From Roseiflexaceae bacterium UBA965 (GTDB taxonomy: Bacteria > Chloroflexota > Chloroflexia > Chloroflexales > Roseiflexaceae), in assembly GCA_002292925.1 (NCBI GenBank), contig DBCF01000070.1, forward strand, positions 14,989 to 24,501: a DNA stretch of 9,513 nucleotides, read 5' to 3'. Under the pieces are notes generated by a model, which saw only the letters and a program-made list of their open reading frames with translations, did not search any database and had not been told where the DNA came from. The translations under genes and the position numbers were made by a program. How positions within the stretch are numbered: position 1 is the first letter of the stretch; every line of letters begins with the position of its first letter. Of this stretch, positions 5,489 through 9,513 are shown piece after piece.

Positions 5489-8028
5489 TACGATTCGCGG
5501 GCAATCACGGTGTCGTACAACCCGTACTGCGTCAGCCCGACATGACTTTCGATACCGGTATAGCGCAATGACGCATCCTCGTAGCGCCGAAAGGCAAAGA
5601 CCGCCTGATTCATCTGCTCGGTGTTGAATACCTTCAGGCTTACCAATAAATGGAAGTCGTGTACCGACAAACCGGTCACAATTTGGAATAAATCAGGCTC
5701 GATTTTGGTGATGACATCTTGGAGCGTGTTCTCGCGGAAATCGGTCAGGTACATGAACGCCGGGATGCGCGTGGCAAATTTAATCAACTTCTCTTGTACC
5801 AATTTGCGCTTGGATTTCATCTCCTTTTCGGCATCGGTCAGCTCATCCTTCTCCGGCGGGGTAATTGGTCGATCTTTCGCTTCACCCTTTATCTTCTTAA
5901 TTGCGTCGCTTTTATTGATAATCGTCTCGAGGATGTTGTCGCCCAGCGCCCGCCAACCCTCGATGCGCTCGACAGCCGCCAGTGCTTCTGGATTATTCAA
6001 GATTTTGCTGAGAGTGGCATTGTCGACATTGACCAGCACCGCTGATTCCCACTTGCGGGCCAGCAATGTGGCCGACGTGCCCGCCATGGCAATGTCGAGG
6101 ATGCCGCCGGCGTCGATTTGGGTCATATTGGCGCCATCATAGGCCAACACCGGCAGGTACGACACGAGGTCGCGCACTGCTTCTTCGGGATTCGATTTCT
6201 CGGGGGCCAGCCCAATCCCGTACTCCGACAACTGCCGCAACGCCCGCGTCGGCGCAAAGTCAAAGACATAACAGACCGGCTTGAGGATTTCTTCTTCGTG
6301 CGGATTATCGCCATTGGGATTCTTGACCGACCAAGGTGATTGCACCCGGAATGCTGCTTGGAAGTAGGTCTCGGGCGACTTGAGATTGCGGAGCATCAAA
6401 ATCGCCGACCACTGCGACACCGTCACCCCGGTGGTCAATTTGCCACACGACAGCGTGATGGTCTTGGTGTCAAAACCGCCCTTGATGGCGGCCCGCACCG
6501 GCGGCAAGGCATCGAGCCCGATGCCAGCCTTGGTGCCGGCGGCCGAGATGACCGTGTAGGCGTGCCAGTAGGTGTTGTGGCGCTCGCTGAGCAGATTGGC
6601 CATGGCATCGCAGGCCGCCACCGTCGGCATAAACCAAAACGAATGTTGCATATAGGGCAGCAAGCGCACGTCTGAATACGGGAACGGCGGCCGCGTGCCA
6701 GTTTTCAAGGCATCGATGGCACTCGGTAGATACGCCCCCCGGATGATGTCCAACCATTTCTGGACATCGTCTTTGTTGCGAAATTGTGCCAGTGGTCCGA
6801 TCCCCTTGGCTTCGAAAAACAGATTCAAATCGAATTCATCGAACTCGCCGTCATTGGCCACGGCCACGATTTCATCGGGCATCTGGTAGGTCAGCAAGCG
6901 CATCTGTGGCAAGGCAGCGTAGGGGTTGTATGCGGTTGGGTGTTGTGTTGCATATTGTGCTTTGGCACGTTGCTCGTCGGTATAGGTCCAGTTGAAAATT
7001 TGTTCTTCGATGAATTCACCCGTCGCCAATGCCTTGAACGGGGTGCCCGACAGATACAAATAGGCGCGGGTGGTGATGGGCAAAAAGTCTTTTTCTTGCT
7101 CCGCCAACTCGCCGATGTCGTTGTTGACCCCCGCCAGAGCGGGAGTGTACTCGATGGCGGTCTCTTTTTTGGCGACTGCCTCTTCTTCGCCTTCGAACAA
7201 TTCTTTGGCGGTTTCGCGCCAGGCGCCGAAGTGGTACTCATCGAAGATTACCAAGTCCCATTTCAGTTTATGTAGCCATTCGTTGCGGGCTTTGATGTTG
7301 CCCAAATCGTCGCGCCCCAGGAGGTCTTGGAACGAGCCAAAGTAGACCAAGGGGCGGGAGTTTTTGATTTGGTCGGGGGTCAATGCTGAGCGCTTCGAGA
7401 GGTACTGCCAGCCGTCGAAGTCGACGTGCGACTCGAGGTCGTTCTGCCAGGCATCTTCGACTGCCGGTTTGAAGGTCACCACCAGCACCCGCTTGGCTTT
7501 GAGTTTTTTGGCTAGGTGGTAGGCGGTAAAGGTTTTGCCGAAGCGCATTTTGGCATTCCAGAGGAAGCGCGGCGCGGCGTGCATGTCTTCTTGCCAGATG
7601 GAATGGAAGTAGGCGTGGGTCTTGGTGACCGCTGCCAGTTGCTCGGCGCGCAGCGGGAATGATGCGTGGCGTGGGCTACTTAGGGTGACGCCCGTGCGGA
7701 GCTCGGTCAACACGCTTTTGACGTCGGCGACGGTGCACTGCATCCACTCGAGTTGCGGGTTGGCAAAGCCTTTTTTGGCGAGGGCCGCCCGTACGTCGTG
7801 GTCACTAAACACGCTACCGTCGAGGCGCTCGGCGGGCTCGTCGAGTTCGATGGTGTAGTTGGTGATGGCGGCAGTTTTGAGCTGCTCAGCCACCCGTTGT
7901 TTGACATCGCGGGTGGTTTGGCCCACTTTGAGTAGACCGGCGTGGGCGGCGTCGGCGATGGTGTAGGCATAAATGCGTGGCCGGGCGGTTGGTTTGGGCG
8001 TCAGGATGGTTTCGATGGCGTTAGTCAT
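5488..8028 (-). CDS. GIY-YIG (T5orf172-type) nuclease-SF2 helicase/translocase, restriction subunit of the R-M pair
   Basis: The protein has 846 residues. Residues 19-97 look like a T5orf172/GIY-YIG domain: RIYAYTI (18-24), LLKVGQTTRDVKQRV (32-46), FSDHDVRAALAKKGF (74-88), LEWMQC (93-98). The rest is a superfamily-2 motor. It has motif I AKMRFGKTFTAY (159-170), Walker B DEYH in LVIFDEYHFGAW (259-270), and motif III LSGTP (326-330). Motif V/VI follows in KLTTGVTVSQW (530-540) and FQAAFRVQSPW (556-566). It should translocate on DNA using ATP and cut through the N-terminal nuclease, guided by the methyltransferase partner (family inference). The start is firm: AGGAGG lies five bases upstream and the ATG overlaps the methyltransferase stop (ATGACTAA). 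Composition is GC-rich (row 6481-6540 hand-counted 44/60). The C-terminal region (573-846) has no motif I can name. The TAG stop at 5490-5488 abuts a winged-helix remnant, so the last few residues could derive from a deletion junction. Confidence 0.88.
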   Translation of the reverse strand: MTNAIETILTPKPTARPRIYAYTIADAAHAGLLKVGQTTRDVKQRVAEQLKTAAITNYTIELDEPAERLDGSVFSDHDVRAALAKKGFANPQLEWMQCTVADVKSVLTELRTGVTLSSPRHASFPLRAEQLAAVTKTHAYFHSIWQEDMHAAPRFLWNAKMRFGKTFTAYHLAKKLKAKRVLVVTFKPAVEDAWQNDLESHVDFDGWQYLSKRSALTPDQIKNSRPLVYFGSFQDLLGRDDLGNIKARNEWLHKLKWDLVIFDEYHFGAWRETAKELFEGEEEAVAKKETAIEYTPALAGVNNDIGELAEQEKDFLPITTRAYLYLSGTPFKALATGEFIEEQIFNWTYTDEQRAKAQYATQHPTAYNPYAALPQMRLLTYQMPDEIVAVANDGEFDEFDLNLFFEAKGIGPLAQFRNKDDVQKWLDIIRGAYLPSAIDALKTGTRPPFPYSDVRLLPYMQHSFWFMPTVAACDAMANLLSERHNTYWHAYTVISAAGTKAGIGLDALPPVRAAIKGGFDTKTITLSCGKLTTGVTVSQWSAILMLRNLKSPETYFQAAFRVQSPWSVKNPNGDNPHEEEILKPVCYVFDFAPTRALRQLSEYGIGLAPEKSNPEEAVRDLVSYLPVLAYDGANMTQIDAGGILDIAMAGTSATLLARKWESAVLVNVDNATLSKILNNPEALAAVERIEGWRALGDNILETIINKSDAIKKIKGEAKDRPITPPEKDELTDAEKEMKSKRKLVQEKLIKFATRIPAFMYLTDFRENTLQDVITKIEPDLFQIVTGLSVHDFHLLVSLKVFNTEQMNQAVFAFRRYEDASLRYTGIESHVGLTQYGLYDTVIARES

Positions 8029-9513
8029 CGTCGCCTCCTGCGAGTTTCATTTCTTTGATTTGTGATTCGATATAGGCTTGCTCGTCGGCGGTGATGCCGT
8101 ATTTTTCGTAAAGCATTTCGTCTGTCCAGGTGCGATCCCATGTTTGCATGGGGACCCAGGTGTAAGTGGAACGCAAGGCATGCTGAGTGATTTTTCGCAG
8201 TGAAACGAGGAAACGGAAAAAACGTGTTTTCGTATAGCTTTCAAAACTTTCAGCTTGAGTTTGATTTTGAAATGGTCCTACTGCTAAATATGTTTGAGTA
8301 CAAACTGATTGAGGTGCCGCAATAATTGCTTTACCAATAACAAAAGCAGGTACTGCGCCTCTTTCACCATAAGCCTCTGGTAGAAGAACCTTCCACACAT
8401 CGATAAGTTGATTATTTTTCTTTATATTTTGTCTTGAAGTGTAATTTACACGACGCTTACCCTTGACTGTCATGAATATTGGGATTGCACCTGAAAAACT
8501 AGCTTCTTTGAAATCGATAAAATTAGTCGGAATACCAAAAGGAGTATCTCCACTAACAAGTGAAAGAATATTTGAGGCAGAAGATTCGATTATTTTCTTA
8601 AGAATATCGGTGCTCTCATTGCTCCGTACGAAAATATCAAATTCATCTAATTTTCGCAGCACCGGTTCCATTTCTTGTTGTTCTGTAATTAAAGTGTAGT
8701 TACATTCCCCATTGTAATTTTTTGCCCATAAAAAGTAGCCAACACCACCCTCGAAATCAACTCCTGGAAATGCAGTTGACATTTTTGTGAAGTCGACCAG
8801 ATGACTTAATTGCCCTTTACAAAGCATCATTTTACGGAATTCATCAAGCCCTCGCCCCCCAGCCAGCCAACGGGATGGGATGACCATTGAAAGAAATTTT
8901 GGATCTAGTTTTATCGCTTGTTCAACAAAAAGATGATAAATTGAGGAGTCACTCGAACCACCAGCACCACCTTTCATTTGATACGGCGGGTTACCAATAA
9001 TGACGTCGAATTGCATTTTGCCTCCGAACATGTTGCCTATATGAGTTTTGATGTTGTCGGTATGAATGAACGCATACGCATGTGATTCGAGTGTGGCGGC
9101 GCGGTCGAACACTGACTTGCCCGCGCCACAGTACCGGCACTTGTCGCCGTCCCACGTATGCTGTAGGCGCTCGTACCAGATGTTGCCGGCGTTGGTAGCG
9201 AATGTTTTTACGATGGAGTGGGTGCCGTTGGCGTATTTGGAGCAGTACAGACTGCGCCGAGCCAGCAGACTGGTGATGCGGGTGATGGCGATGCCGTAGA
9301 CCTGTGTGGTCAGGATGTGGTCGACCCGCGTCTGTAGGTCGGGGATGTGGCTGGCGAGGCCGTCGATCAGGCGGCGCGTGATTTCACGTAGGAACACCCC
9401 CGATTTGGTGCAGGGGTCGAGGAATGTCACGGTGGGATCGGCCCAGATGCTGGCACCGGCGTGGCTGGCGGCCCAGGCTTCGGCCAGAGTGTCGAGCATG
9501 CGATTGGCCAGCT
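8021..9513 (-). CDS. Eco57I-like N6-adenine DNA methyltransferase, modification subunit (5' end beyond right edge)
   Basis: It transfers methyl groups from S-adenosylmethionine to adenine in its target sequence, protecting host DNA from the partner nuclease. Counting from the ATG at 9499, AdoMet motif I is FLDPCTKSGVFLREI (26-40) and catalytic motif IV is VIIGNPPYQ (166-174). Between them is a Cys/His cluster (LYCSKYANG at 84-92, then CRYCG at 121-125, with HTW at 114-116) that could bind zinc. The frame is open past 9499 to the window edge (LANR before the Met). I recall family members with about 30 more residues carrying an FTPP..LANRMLD motif, so the ATG at 9499 is probably internal and the gene is cut by the edge. 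The part after NPPY should recognise the target. It is AT-rich, unlike both ends of the gene. The stop overlaps the helicase start by 8 bp. The methyltransferase assignment is firm; the target sequence is not predictable from here. Confidence 0.88.
   Translation of the reverse strand, partial: LANRMLDTLAEAWAASHAGASIWADPTVTFLDPCTKSGVFLREITRRLIDGLASHIPDLQTRVDHILTTQVYGIAITRITSLLARRSLYCSKYANGTHSIVKTFATNAGNIWYERLQHTWDGDKCRYCGAGKSVFDRAATLESHAYAFIHTDNIKTHIGNMFGGKMQFDVIIGNPPYQMKGGAGGSSDSSIYHLFVEQAIKLDPKFLSMVIPSRWLAGGRGLDEFRKMMLCKGQLSHLVDFTKMSTAFPGVDFEGGVGYFLWAKNYNGECNYTLITEQQEMEPVLRKLDEFDIFVRSNESTDILKKIIESSASNILSLVSGDTPFGIPTNFIDFKEASFSGAIPIFMTVKGKRRVNYTSRQNIKKNNQLIDVWKVLLPEAYGERGAVPAFVIGKAIIAAPQSVCTQTYLAVGPFQNQTQAESFESYTKTRFFRFLVSLRKITQHALRSTYTWVPMQTWDRTWTDEMLYEKYGITADEQAYIESQIKEMKLAGGDDD
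8034..8039 (-). promoter_or_regulatory. Shine-Dalgarno AGGAGG of the GIY-YIG/helicase gene, inside the methyltransferase gene
   Basis: AGGAGG on the minus strand lies five bases before ATG 8028-8026, within the last codons of the methyltransferase. Together with the 8-bp overlap it indicates translational coupling, which keeps the two subunits in proportion. It also fixes the helicase start. Confidence 0.8.
8182..8990 (-). other. AT-rich target-recognition segment inside the methyltransferase gene
   Basis: This region encodes roughly residues 170-440, from NPPY to near the C-terminus. Hand-counted GC is 20/60 in row 8221-8280, 21/60 in row 8281-8340 and 22/60 in row 8461-8520. By contrast it is 40/60 in row 9301-9360, 32/60 in row 9061-9120 and 30/60 in row 8101-8160. 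The boundaries are approximate. The segment matches where such enzymes carry their target-recognition domain, which suggests it was swapped in from another source. Confidence 0.55.

Noticed and set aside
5488..5500. Programmed frameshift joining the helicase to the winged-helix fragment
   Set aside because: The frames would need a -1 shift near the TAG, but no X-XXY-YYZ heptamer or clear downstream structure is visible, so a deletion junction is simpler.
1..9513. CRISPR array, tRNA/rRNA, insertion sequence or att-type repeats
   Set aside because: No regularly spaced repeats, no cloverleaf-like sequence, no transposase motifs and no paired terminal repeats were seen on reading both strands. 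Faint ones could be missed by eye.

Overview
This is a bacterial accessory (defence-island) segment. Every convincing gene lies on the minus strand, so transcription runs from the right edge to the left edge. Shine-Dalgarno sites (AGGAGG, AAGGA) and an extended -10 promoter indicate a bacterial host. The host cannot be fixed from this window. The mixed composition and the ImmA-type cassette would suit a Chloroflexota or similar soil or mat bacterium, but that is only an impression.

Right part (about 5270-9513, mostly GC-rich): a two-gene restriction-modification operon. The first gene is an Eco57I-like N6-adenine DNA methyltransferase, cut by the right edge of the window. The second overlaps it by 8 bp (ATGACTAA) and encodes an SF2 helicase/translocase with an N-terminal GIY-YIG (T5orf172-type) nuclease domain. 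The methyltransferase is a composition mosaic: the stretch after its NPPY motif, where the target-recognition region should lie, is AT-rich, while both flanks are GC-rich. Directly after the helicase stop is a fragment with no start codon that encodes the end of an Mrr_N-like winged helix.

Middle (about 1164-5270, AT-rich): mostly non-coding sequence at 4817-5272, then a good promoter candidate (TTGCAT-N17-TATAAT with an extended -10). Next is a 45-codon reading frame whose end is a textbook HsdS C-terminus (TLLPKLLSGKIEI). Its stop overlaps, as ATGA, the start of the largest gene. That gene encodes a 1172-residue protein with an N-terminal PD-(D/E)XK/DUF4297-like nuclease motif set (GYDTDD...QIKH) and about 1000 residues that look like helical repeats, with no P-loop. 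It is the best candidate here for a little-described defence effector.

Left part (1-1163): the remains of a small cassette. It contains a 44-codon Trp-rich reading frame, then a gene that begins and ends like one recognisable family but changes frame in the middle (probably an internal deletion). Last comes the N-terminus of an XRE/ImmA-IrrE-type protein that runs off the left edge.

Taken together, a nuclease/helical-repeat gene sits between at least two gene ends (a winged helix and an HsdS tail), with a broken gene beyond its 3' side. This is the pattern expected of a hotspot where defence modules have replaced one another. Family statements come from memory of family patterns and have not been checked by a search.
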